Positions 13,501-24,868 of a stretch of DNA of 64,000 nt are shown here, piece by piece. The notes under the pieces were generated by a model. It searched no databases. It had not been told where the DNA came from and saw only the letters and a program-made list of their open reading frames with translations. The stretch covers positions 1,027,346 to 1,091,345 of the forward strand of contig VZTJ01001650.1 in NCBI GenBank assembly GCA_013397795.1, read 5' to 3'. The DNA is from Orthonyx spaldingii (Eukaryota > Chordata > Aves > Passeriformes > Orthonychidae). How positions within the stretch are numbered: the stretch's first letter is position 1; the number at the start of each line of letters is the position of its first letter. Position numbers and translations under genes: made by a program.

Positions 13501-16500
13501 GTGTCATGGGCAGCAGTGTGGGTGCAGCCCCCCAGAGCTGGGGTTTTGTCACTGCCACCCCGGGGAGCCCGCAGAGGCTTCACCGCGCGGGCGAGCAGCG
13601 CTCCAGAATGCCAGATGGCATTTTAATAAATAACAATACCCAGTTACTGCTTAGATGGGATAAGCCCTGTTGTAAATCTCCCCCTTTCCCCAGACTTTCA
13701 GTGGCCTTTGAAGGTCTCCTCCTCCTCCTCCTCCTCTTTATCTCCATCCAGAGCCAAGATTAGAGCTCGCATTCAGAGCTGTTACAATGCAGCTTGTATC
13801 CCGGTCCCTTGGGAGCAGAGGGCTCATCCTGCCCGACTGAAGACAGTTTCTTTGGCATGCTTTGTAAGGCGATACGCCAGGCTGGTACCTGGTGCTCTAC
13901 TCCTGAGTTGCCACAGCATTGATTTGGCATCTCATTCTCAGCCTCATTATCTTTATTTAATTAGCACACGGCCCTTCTGGGGGTTGTGCTGCTTCCCACA
14001 CACTCCCTTCCACACAGAGCTGCAGAGGCAGCTCCTGGAGGACAAGGAGAAGCTGCTGGCCAGGGAGGGAGGCAAAGGCTCCCACATGCCTCCACAGGCT
14101 AGGGTGCACTGCATTCACACCCCAAGCCCTGCAGCCCCTGGGGTTCAGCCTTTCCCCCAGCCCCATCCCTTCTCCTTTTGGTTAGGAGGCATTCAAGCTG
14201 TCCAGGGGATTTGGTGTCAAGGGACTTCCCAGAAATGCTCCTGGGCATGTGCTGTATGATGGATTTGTTGGGCTTTGCACCCCTTGTGTTGCTAGCTTCA
14301 CATAAATACAAAAAGGCTATTGTGCCAGGGTGAGCAGTGAGCCCCCTCCTTGTATGTCCCTCTGCTCATGGGGGAGCCCTGGAGGAGGGCCACAGTGTCC
14401 CCAGAGCCTGCACCCCACCTGGGAGGGGGACTGAGTCTGTGTGCTGCAGTCCATGGATAGCCAAAACAATAGGAGCACCGGAGGTGACAATGTCCAGCAT
14501 GACACCACACCTTCCTGAGACCCATTTCTCAGTCTTTTTGATGTTTCTTTTCTCATGGCACCAGGCACTGAACATTTGGACACAATCAGTAGGTGAGTGC
14601 AGGTCAGCCTGGGGCCAAAACCAGAATTTTTGCAAAAATAAATTTCCCTTGCAATCAGTGACTAATGAAAACATCACCCTGAATTAAAGAAAAAAAATTG
14701 CCAAGCAAGCATTGCACTTGCCAACTGTTTGCAGCTTTGCATTGCAACATGGGCTTGCTGCATGAAACCCAGGAAGTGAAACTGCCTGGGATTAATTGCC
14801 CGGGCTTCCAGATCAAAGGCAGCAGCAGGGAAGGCAGGGAGAGCTGCCGGTTTACAGCCAGGCAGCTCCACAATGGGTTACTTGTAACACAGTCGAGGAA
14901 ATCTGCCCCTGCCGTCCTGCCTGTGACCCGCTGTGGCTCAAGAAGCAGCTTTGCTTATTGAATTTTTTTTTCTTTTCTTAAAAAAAAGGCGAAAAATTGT
15001 TTTCCTGCCTTTTCCTTGGATGCCACTTCAAACCCCCAAGGGCTCTTTCCCTTCTCTCCCTTCAGATTTACTCCATTTGCTTTTGGACTGCACTGGTGTG
15101 AAATATTTTCACCCAAAGGGTGATTATTTTACTTTTTTTTTAAATAACTGCCTTTTAAGAGAGACTTAAAAACAGAGTTACCGCCTCGGCTGTAGCCAGG
15201 CTGTTGCTTCCACAGCTCTGCTCCATCTGTAGCCACTTACGACAGCGGGAAGGGAGCGAGCTGTGCAGGTTCATAAAGCACAGAGCGTCCCGAGCAAACC
15301 CGACTGCTGCCTCTAAAGAAATTACAGGGTTGATGGGCAAAGGGATATGATCAGTTTAATTTATCTAGGCTCAGGCGAGGCGTTCTGCTTCAGTCCTATA
15401 GGGAGAGAAATAGCTGGAAGGATGCTGAAATATTGTAGTGTGAATGGGAAAGCAGTCAAAACATGAAGCATGGTAGTTTGGGGCTGGTATTTCCCAATGT
15501 GTCACAGCTATCCCTGCCTTCCCCAAGGGAGGGGACCCCAAAGTTTTGGGGATACACGTGTGGTTCATTGCTGCTTGCCTGCATCCCATGCAATAATGGA
15601 GGCTGCCTAAGGGATGAGTCACTGCTCTCTGCTGCTGCCAGAAGGGTTTTATTTCGGTGTTTTTTTCAGCTCCCTTCCTTGAACTTTATTCACCAGGGTG
15701 GGGATTGTATTTGGGAATAGTACCCTCCTCTTCCCCCAGCTCTGTGCTGCAGCTCTTTGAGACAGGCTCAGGCACTGGAGGTGGGCGGCTGATAGAAATC
15801 CTGGAGGGGCTGCCAGAAGCAGCCGGATGGCCGGATTTGTCATCGGTGTGCCATGCCCCATAAGGGTGCAGGGACAGCTTTACAGCAGGGCTCTGCTACT
15901 CTCCTCCTCACTCCCTTCCACACCCCACACAAATCCCCTCTGTGGCTGATCCCCGCTGTCAGGCCAGACTGCCTCTCCCTCCCATCAAACCAGCAGCTCC
16001 TCTTCAGACCGGGGAGTTCTGCTTCGGTTCCCTGACCTGTTATCCTGTGGCTGTCACTGACTGTCATGTTCTCCCCAGAGGTGACCGCGACACAGCACCA
16101 GGAGATGTGATGTGTGTGCAGAGGTTCAGAGTTGTTATTTTATTTGAGGACACTTCAGCAGGAAAAGTGCTTATGCAAAGCTCTTGGTAGGGAGAGGGGA
16201 GCCTGGCTTCACAGCTCCGGCTGGATGGAGTCACATTCCCACTCCAGAGCTCCCAGGCTCGTTCCGCAGCGTGCCGGCCAAGACAGTGGTTGTTGTACAG
16301 GCAGTTTCTTGCAGAGAAGAGATGACACAGCGGCTTATCCACCAGGGACCTGGGATCAGCTTTCAGCTCAGTTACAGCCTTCAAATGTGGCGGCTGAGAG
16401 CTGTCAGGCTGCCACCGAGGTCTTTATGCTCTGATTTATTAAGCAGAGTTGGAAACTTAAACACTGGAGTGCATCTGGGCCTCAGTCCCTCTGCTGCTCT

Positions 16501-19500
16501 TCGCCTTCTTAACAGGGCTGGTTCCTGGCTCGTCACTTTCCTTCCAGGGTGGCATGAGGATGCAAAGAAAAGGCCTTCATCCGTTGTGATTGCACTGGGC
16601 ACTACTTGGGTGTGGCAGGCAGCTGCTGAAGGACAGCTCTGCCTGCCCCTTCTTCCTGTGTTTAGTAGGAGGCCACTATCATCTCCATACCCGTAACCCA
16701 CCAGGCACTGGCTGGCACTTCATGTGCGGGAGGCCAAGTGCCCTCATCCCTCCTGCATCCTTTGCAAGCACCTGGCTGTCCTTGGCTGCCATGCCATGCT
16801 TGGGCTGTCAGCTTCACACAAGCTCTGGTTGCTCCTGCTTCACTCTCCCCCCAACAAGCCTGTTCAGGGGGTTTTGTCCCTGATGGATCTGGGCTCCTCT
16901 CCATAACCAAAGCATGTTTGGCAGCTTTCTGAGCCCAGAGCATTCCTGTCCAAGAGGTTTCAGTCATCTCTCATTCCTTAACAATCTGGTTCCTTATGTG
17001 TGAATCTGCATCCACCCAGTTTGAACCGCCCGGGACTCCAGCCGGGGTGGGTCTGCCTGTGCCGAGGCTGCTCTGCAACCTCTGGGCCTCTGCTGTCCAC
17101 ATAAAGACACATTTTCTGGTGGCCTGAGTGTCCCAGGTGGGGGAGACGGAAGCCCTGGGCCTGCTGGCCTCCCATTGCTCACCAAGGAGCAGATCTGCGC
17201 ACTCCTCCGCCTTCCAGCCTGCACAGTCGGGACGGGCAAAGCTTTCATTTCCAAAGGGAAGGCCCAGAGGCTGGGTGAACTCAGGTCAAGGAGCTGGAGT
17301 CAGTTGAGCCACGTAGTCAATCCTGTTTTGACCAAAGAAGAGTCTCCTTGCCAGAAGGCTCGCACCCTGGGAGCAGGAAGCAGCTCCTGACACCCATCCG
17401 GGCAGTGGGGCTGGAGAGCAGGCAGTTGTCTCTGTGAGGGGCTGCTCTCCCATCCCTCTGGTCAGCAACACTGCGCTGGAGCGGGGCTTCTCCCTGGGGG
17501 TTGCTGCTGCCCAGTGCCTGGACAAACCCGGGGCCCAGGACAGCACCTGGAGCTGTGTGCGGGTCCCTGTGGGGCCGGCCCGGCAGCTTGTGACTCACAG
17601 CACTCCACGCCCCGCATGGGGCTGCAACCAGCCAGAAAACTTCCACAGAGGGTGTCAGGAGATGCCTCATAGCAGGAAACTTCCACTTGCCACAGTCTGG
17701 TGAAGTACCAGGAAACCTCCCCCTGTTTTCAGGATGATGTGTGACAGGCGTGGGAGGTGGGAGGGTTATGTGCCCTCAGAGCTTCCCTAACCCGGTGGAG
17801 CGAGGAGGATGTGCCCTGCTTCGGGGCCATCAGTGCTGGTGCTGCCCCAGCTGTGGCATACAGGGTGATGTCAAAGTAGAGCCAGTGCCAGTGGGTCTCT
17901 CACCTCATCCAGCTGCAAACACAGAGCACAGAATCCGCTTCCTTGGGCAGCACTGTGATAAATTGGGCTATTCTGAGATGTGGGTCAGGTTCCCGAGGCC
18001 ACTCTGCTCCTCAGCTCAAGTACTGTTAATCCTTTCACGTGCCCCTCATTACAAATAAACACCTTGTGGTGCCAGTCGAGCCATATCCCAGGACTTGTGG
18101 CTCCTTGAAGGACCCCGATCGGAAGCGGAGGAGGGAGGTGGCAGTGATGCTGAAGCAGCTCTTTAGCCAAGGACCTGCAGGAATGTTTTCATCTCGCTCA
18201 GCGCTCCACTTGAGCCGACCTCGTGAGGTGCCACCGCCCCGGGACTCAGAAGTGGCTGAAGAGCCTCAGGCGGAAGGTTTAGGGCTGAGTGGTTGATTTT
18301 GGGTGGTGGAGGCCTCTCTCAGGGGCTGCTGCGGACAAGGCTGAGGAATTCTTTCCTTCCCAGCCTTGTTTCCACCGAGGATGGATCTAGCACTGTGAAG
18401 GTTGCTGGGCGTGGAAACCAGCATGGTCTTTCTCCATGAAAGGGAGCATAGTAAAACCCTTGGGAAGGGCAGTGAAGAAAACAAACTGACAAATGGATCT
18501 CCTGGATGGACCTGGCCTGCCCCGGGTACTGCTGGTGGTACCACCAACTCTTCCCACCTCCAGTTATCTCGGGCCTACTGCTGGAGCACAGCATTTCCTG
18601 ACAGAGCTGTGGCTGGGCCAGCTGGTGCTTCCAGCAGCCTGCTCTTCCCGTCCTCCCCAGCCAGGAGCACTGGATCCCTGGCCATGGCTGATGACGGTGC
18701 AAAGGCTCATAGGAGGCCTGAGGTCTTCAAGCCACTGATCAAAGATTTGGCAGGGCAGCGAGGAAGGGTCTGCCCAGCTGTGGTGGGAGTGGTGAATGTT
18801 TTCTGGATGCACTTTATAACTCAGGTCTGTTTTTCTTTCCTCCAGCGTGCGGCCCGGGAACCTTCAAGTCTAAGCAGGGGGAAGGTCCCTGCTCTCCCTG
18901 CCCTCCCAATAGCCGGACCACCTCTGGAGCAGCAATGGTCTGCACTTGTCGAAACGGCTTTTTCCGGGCAGACACGGACCCTGCAGACAGCGCCTGCACC
19001 AGTGAGTCCTGCTCTGGGCAAGGAGGGGAGGCAAGGGAAGCTGTGGAGGTGACGGGGATCTGTGTCTGGGATGGGGATGTGTGCTGTGCCCATGCCAGGG
19101 GTGAGCTGGTCACGAAGACACACCATCCCTGACTCTCACATTTCCCTGCAGGTGTCCCCTCGGCCCCCCGCAACGTCATCTCCAACGTGAACGAGACGTC
19201 GCTGGTGCTGGAGTGGAGCGAGCCGCAGGACACGGGCGGGCGGGATGACCTGCTCTACAACGTCATCTGCAAGAAGTGCAGCGTGGAGCGGCGCCTGTGC
19301 ACCCGCTGCGACGACAACGTGGAGTTCGTGCCGCGCCAGCTCGGCCTCACCGAGCGACGCATCTACATCAGCAACCTGATGGCCCACACCCAGTACACCT
19401 TCGAGATCCAGGCCGTCAACGGCATCTCCAACAAGAGTCCCTACCCTCCCCATTTCGCCTCTGTCAACATCACCACCAACCAGGCAGGTCAGTGGACCCA

Positions 19501-22500
19501 CCAGGGAGCAGGGGCTGTATCTCCTCCTCAGAGCAGAGTGGAGCAGAGATTTCTTTCTGACAGCCTGGGAGGCTGAAGTCCTTTGTGGTGCTGCCTAACT
19601 GGCTCTCTGGGCCTGCATCTAATCCCCTGGGTAAACGGTCCTCTCTGTTTAAAGCATGTCCCTAGAGGAGGGGAGATCAGAATGCATGCAAGTGGAGAAG
19701 AGTAGGGCTGGCAGATGCTCCAGAGAGCTCTGGATTTCCTAGACCTACCCCAGAGATGCTGTGCCTGCTGCGAAGGGAGGAGGAAGGAAATGAGATTTTT
19801 CTCCTGTGTGCCTGGGAAGGCTCAGCACCAGCCCAAGCCTTTGCAGGCAGCCAAGTGCTCTGCTGTTCCCTCCTTCCTCCCAGTCTGGCCCCACTCCAGC
19901 TTGCTGGTAATCTCCAGCCACTGCGCTCTGATCTGATTTCACGGGACTTGCTGCTGGGGTGGAGCACAGAGCTCCTGGTGAGTGGAGGAGGGGAGGGAGC
20001 CCAAGTTTGGGCTGGCAGGGTCCAGTTTGCAGCCAGTTGCAGACCAGTTTGCAGCTAGGCACGGGGGGAAGCATTACCTCAGTGCTATTTCTCCCCTTGG
20101 TTTTGAGATCACACCTCCTTATGGAGACTTGGGAGAGGGCAGTCTCAAAGCTTTTCCATGCCCTTCCACCAAGATTATCCAAACAGATCCCAGGCAGAGC
20201 ATCGCCTACACTATGTGGGATGGTGGAAGGGGAAACCTGGTACAGGTGGCTCATTCCTCCCCTGCCCTCCTTCCTAGCCCCATCTGCCGTGCCAACAATG
20301 CACCTGCACAGCAGCACCGGGAACAGCATGACGCTGTCATGGACTCCCCCAGAGAGACCCAACGGCATCATCCTTGACTATGAGATCAAGTACTCGGAGA
20401 AGGTAAGGCAGGAGCAGCCTTTTCCCTCCTCCAGCCCTTCTAGCTGGCCATCAGCACCATGGCAAAGGGGGTCCCTGCATACATGGTGCCTGGGGGATGT
20501 GGGAGCTGGCAAATGGAGGGTGGCTTCCCAGAGGTGACACCCACATGTCTCCCCTACAGCAAGGCCAGAGTGATGGCATTGCCAACACGGTCACCAGCCA
20601 GAAGAACTCGGTGCGGCTGGACGGGCTGAAGGCCAACGCTCGGTACATGGTGCAGGTCCGGGCGCGCACCGTGGCGGGGTACGGCCGCTACAGCCTCCCC
20701 ACGGAGTTCCAGACAACTGCGGAGGGCGGTAGGTACCGGCACTGGCTGCCTCCATCACCCAGCCCTCCCACACCTGCTCCTTTCCCAGCTTGACTTTGAT
20801 TCCTGCCTCTCCCTCCATCAGGTTCCACCAGCAAGACTTTCCAGGAGCTGCCTCTGATCGTGGGTTCGGCCACTGCAGGGCTGGTGTTCGTCATCGTGGT
20901 GGTGGTGATTGCTATCGTCTGCTTCAGGTACTGGATTTAGAGGGAAGAGGGTTTCAAAGCTGGGTTTGGGGGTTGCTCATGTCTACCGCAGAGCTTTCCC
21001 CCTCACCTGTGGGCAGAGCTTCAGTCAACAGAGTGAAGGACTGGACCGGCCACATGTGGGTCCCAGAGCAGGGGTCCTGTGGGAGGATTGTGGCTCTGCT
21101 TCCCCAGCAGGAGTTGGGCTCTGCCCCGGCTCCTGCCATGTGCTCAGCACAATCAGGCCATGTCCTCCCATCACACCTCAGGTGGAGGGATGACTCTGCA
21201 CACAGGTGCCAGAGGGAAGGCGCTCTGGCATAGGCTGTCTGTGCTGGGATTTGGAAGTTGGCAGTGAATGTCTTTGCCCCATCAGGAAAGGGATGGTTAC
21301 TGAACACCTCCTCTCGTCTCCTTTGGGCAGGAAGCAACGCAACAACACCGACCCTGAATACACAGAGAAGCTGCAGCAATATGGTGAGTGTGAGAGCCCA
21401 GCAAATGGACTCTGCCTGCCCTCTCCCAACTCCTGCCCCATGCAAAGGGGCAGCCTTTGCTAACAAGGGGAGGGCTGACAGCCAGCCAAGTGGCTTGGCA
21501 TCTGTCACCCTTGCCAAGTCCCTCCTGGTGATGACTTCTGCCCTTGCAGTTACCCCTGGGATGAAGGTGTACATTGACCCCTTCACCTACGAGGACCCCA
21601 ACGAAGCTGTCCGGGAATTCGCCAAAGAGATCGACATCTCCTGTGTGAAAATTGAGGAGGTCATTGGAGCAGGCAAGTCCTGGGGCTGGGCATAGCAGGT
21701 GCTGAGACTGCTGCCTCTCGCCCTGTCCTGTGGCTCACCGTGCTGCTCCCCTCTCTGCTTTCCACCACAGGGGAGTTTGGTGAGGTGTGCCGTGGGCGCC
21801 TGAAGCTGCCTGGCCGCCGCGAGATCTTTGTGGCCATCAAGACGCTGAAGGTGGGCTACACGGAGCGGCAGCGGCGGGACTTCCTGAGCGAGGCCAGCAT
21901 CATGGCCAGTTCGACCACCCCAACATCATCCACCTGGAGGGTGTGGTGACCAAGAGCCGCCCCGTCATGATCATCACAGAATTCATGGAGAACTGCGCTC
22001 TTGACTCCTTCCTCCGGGTGAGCATCCGTCCCCTCCTGCCCTGGGCTGGGGGCTGCACTGCATGGGGGGCAGCAGCTCTGAGACCTTCCCCATCCCTCTG
22101 CACTGTCAGGCTGGTGTCCCCAGGGTTAAGCTTTTCACAGACATTAGGAGTGGGAGAAGAGGGATGGCTCTTGGGAGGAAGAAGGTGATGGTAGCCCATT
22201 GGGATCCTTCCTCAATCTGTTCAGGGTGTTGCAAACCCCTCTGATCTCTCCCCTGGCAGCTGAATGATGGGCAGTTCACAGTCATCCAGCTGGTGGGAAT
22301 GATGCGAGGCATCGCCGCTGGCATGAAGTACCTTTCGGAGATGAACTATGTGCATCGGGATCTGGCTGCCCGCAACATCCTGGTCAACAGCAACTTGGTC
22401 TGCAAAGTGTCTGACTTTGGGCTCTCTCGCTTTCTGGAGGATGACCCAGCTGACCCCACCTACACCAGCTCCCTGGTATGGCACATTCACGAGGGATCCA

Positions 22501-23734
22501 CTGATCTGGGGGTGGGGGGAAACACCTCAGTATGCACTAAACTGTGGAGTCATGTATCTGTGCAGGGGGGCAAGATCCCAATCAGATGGACAGCTCCCGA
22601 GGCCATTGCCTACCGCAAATTCACCTCAGCCAGCGACGTGTGGAGCTATGGCATCGTCATGTGGGAAGTGATGTCCTACGGGGAGCGACCTTACTGGGAC
22701 ATGTCCAACCAGGATGTAAGTGCTGTCTGGGGAGTAGGAAACTGGGAGCTGTGGGAGCCCAGGTGGCTCACAACCGACCTCTGCATCTCTCTCTGCAGGT
22801 GATCAATGCCGTGGAGCAGGATTACCGCCTGCCGCCCCCCATGGACTGCCCCACTGCACTGCACCAGCTGATGCTGGACTGCTGGGTGCGGGACCGCAAC
22901 CTAAGGCCCAAATTTGCACAGATCGTCAACACGCTGGACAAGCTCATCCGCAATGCTGCCAGCCTGAAGGTCATCGCCAGCGTCCAGTCTGGGTCAGTGA
23001 CATCCTTGTTTCCAGCCAGGACTTACCCCAGTTCCAGGGAACACTGGAGTGGTTGGGAATAAAGCTGTGGGAGGGCAGGGATAAGAAATCTCCCCTGCTT
23101 CCAGTTATACGTTTCCATCCCCTGCTCCCTGTGACCTGTGGCTCTCTTGCCCTTTAGCATCTCCCAACCGCTCCTGGACCGCACTGTCCCAGATTACACC
23201 ACCTTCACCACCGTGGGAGACTGGCTGGATGCCATCAAAATGGGACGGTACAAGGAGAACTTTGTCAATGCTGGATTTGCCTCTTTTGACCTGGTGGCAC
23301 AGATGACTGCGGAGTAAGTGCCTACTTGGAGGGGCAGGAGGGAGAAGACTGGGACTGGGGCTGCTGCACACTGTCCCCTGCCTATCTGACAGCCACCTCC
23401 TCCCACCTGGGCATGTGGTGGGCTGAATTAAGGACTGAAATTCAGCATCCAGTCCCAAGGGAGTTCAGGTTTAGGACTCAGCATCCAGTCCCCTCTGGTG
23501 TTAGAGGGAGCACCGGAGCTTGGTGGAGGGCTGTAATGATGGATAGGTCCCTTGCCCCAGTGGGGCAGGGCCACATGTTGATATTGCAGGTGGCTGGGAG
23601 CTGAGTCTTCCCCTTTTCCTTGCAGGGACCTGCTGAGGATAGGGGTGACGCTAGCAGGGCACCAGAAGAAGATCCTGAGCAGCATTCAGGACATGAGGCT
23701 GCAGATGAACCAGACGCTCCCGGTGCAGGTTTGA
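10544..23734 (+). CDS. EPHB3: Ephrin type-B receptor 3, exons 2-16 (5' partial)
   Basis: Receptor tyrosine kinase for ephrin-B ligands at the plasma membrane. Exons: 10544-10608, 10987-11659, 18846-19001, 19152-19487, 20278-20402, 20560-20728, 20822-20927, 21331-21383, 21550-21672, 21771-22017, 22260-22475, 22566-22715, 22799-22992, 23158-23313, 23626-23734. Their sizes (65, 156, 336, 125, 123, 216, 150, 194, 156) are typical of Eph genes. The ephrin-binding domain lies in the first two exons, the Cys-rich region in the end of the second and the third, FN3-1 in 19152-19487 and FN3-2 in 20278-20728. The transmembrane helix is in 20822-20927 and the juxtamembrane tyrosines (EYTEKLQQY, VYIDPFTYEDP) follow. 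The kinase has GAGEFGEV, VAIK, HRDLAARN (from 22353), DFG (22413-22421) and APE. The SAM domain is at 23158-23734 and the protein ends in VQV, a likely PDZ ligand. EPHB3 rather than EPHB1 or EPHB2 is called from near-identity to remembered chicken and human EPHB3 (for example TLMDTKWVTSELAW). About 958 residues are encoded; roughly the first 40 are missing. Exon 21771-22017 lacks one base (see separate entry). Confidence 0.97.
11660..18845 (+). other. EPHB3: EPHB3 long intron between ligand-binding and Cys-rich exons
   Basis: A 7.2 kb intron bounded by GTACGT and TCCAG in phase 1. It contains a CTC microsatellite (13716-13737) and AT-rich islands around 13610-13680, 13920-13980, 14560-14720 and 15110-15380 that stand out from the GC-rich background. 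The last of these carries a CCCTTTG-type TCF core on the minus strand. No exon, RNA gene or intact mobile element is recognised. Long open frames, such as the 319-codon one on the minus strand at 11976-12935, have no recognisable homology. Confidence 0.8.
13716..13737. repeat. CTC trinucleotide microsatellite
   Basis: Seven CTC-type units in the long EPHB3 intron. Confidence 0.9.
21673..21770 (+). other. EPHB3: GC-AG intron in EPHB3 kinase domain
   Basis: The upstream exon ends in GGAGCAG and the intron begins GCAAGT rather than GT. The downstream acceptor is CCACAG followed by GGGAGTTT. Only this boundary restores the GAGEFGEV nucleotide-binding loop in phase. GC donors with an otherwise strong consensus are a known minor class, and the AAGT that follows fits that class. 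Confidence 0.85.
21771..22017 (+). other. EPHB3: EPHB3 kinase exon with one missing base (frameshift)
   Basis: This exon should be 248 nt in Eph genes; here it is 247. The reading frame is intact through SEASIM and then breaks at the G run at 21904-21905, where ATGG is followed by CCAG. One more G gives the family sequence GQFDHPNII. As written, translation shifts frame and reaches TGA at 21947-21949, which would remove most of the kinase and the SAM domain. All downstream exons are intact and conserved, so a base dropped from a short G run in the assembly is more likely than a real null allele. Confidence 0.93.
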
Positions 23735-24377
23735 CCGCAGGGGACTCTGCATTGGAACGGACCAAGGGAACCTGCCAACCAGGTTCAGTTTGCGGTGCAG
23801 CCCAGCTTCCTGTTTTCCCCTCCACATGGCGCTCCTCTGCCTCGGACGGTCGCCTGGGACGGGATGGGACGGGACGCCTTCCCTGGATCGGAGGCACTCA
23901 TGCTGAGAGGGAGCCCAGCTTTTCGTCCCGTGTCCTGGAACGGCGAGGCAGCAACACATCTTCATATTGAAGATGGATTATGGGACAGAGATGGCACATC
24001 CCACTTCCCGCCCTGTCTTGGTGCTCATCGGTTTGAAGAGTTGTTCTGCTTCTTGGATTTCTTTTCACCCTGTTTTCCCCCCAGTCTTCACTTCCCTTAC
24101 CTCCCCGAGGCCACAGACTGTTGACCCGTCCTCTGAGTCCGTCAGACATGTCCGAAGCCTTCCCTAACTCTGTTCCCCACATGGAAGCAGCCGGGGGAGG
24201 CTGAGCCAGCGACAGGGCTGGGGCCACCAGCCCCAGACAATCACTCCTCTCCTCCAGCCCTGGCAAGCCCTCCGCCCAAGGGTCTGCGCTGGAACATGTC
24301 CGAAGGGAAGGCTTCACTCCCTTTCTTGGCTTTGCACGCCAGAACCCGAACCCGATTTACTATGCAGGGAGTTAGGC

Positions 24378-24405
24378 AAAAAAAAAGAAAAAAAGAAAAA
24401 AAAAA
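24378..24405 (+). repeat. A-rich purine tract in EPHB3 3' UTR
   Basis: Almost pure A interrupted by single G bases, inside the predicted 3' UTR. It is a potential oligo-dT internal priming site that could mislead 3'-end mapping. Confidence 0.9.
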
Positions 24406-24862
24406 GAGATATATTGAAAAAAGATAGAGGGAGCAGAAAGGGGAGGGAGGGGGACCAGGTGCCCGGCTCCTCATCTCTTACCCTCTTGGTTCTCCTGGCC
24501 GGCTCTGGACTGCAGAGCGAGGCCATCAGCACGTTTGCACAGGGACCCTCCGCCCCCGGACCGACGGCAGCCGCGCTCCCCCCGAGGGGCCGGAGAGCGG
24601 GGCTGGGGCGGGGGCTGCGCCGGGGGCCGCGGCTCCCCCAGCCTCCTCTTTTATGCAGAAGGAGCAGGTGCCGCCGGCGCGGCTGCCCGCTCCTGACACA
24701 CGCTGTGATTGCTGCCAAAAGACTCACCTTTCCCTGAGGATTCACTGCAGCCCGGTTCCTCCGAGCCGAGGGAGAGACTCCCAGCGTGCCTGAGTGTGCG
24801 TGAGTGTGTGCATGCGTGCGTGGGTGTGTGCTGGCCGCAGGACTGTGGGAGGCAATGGGCAG

Positions 24863-24868
24863 AATAAA
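24863..24868 (+). terminator. EPHB3: Candidate EPHB3 proximal poly(A) signal AATAAA
   Basis: Canonical AATAAA 1.13 kb after the stop codon, on the coding strand. Cleavage would be expected about 10-30 nt downstream. Confidence 0.55.

Noticed and set aside
21771..22017. EPHB3 as a pseudogene because of the frameshift
   Set aside because: Every other exon, splice site and key kinase residue is intact and introns are present. One lost G in a short run is better explained as an error.
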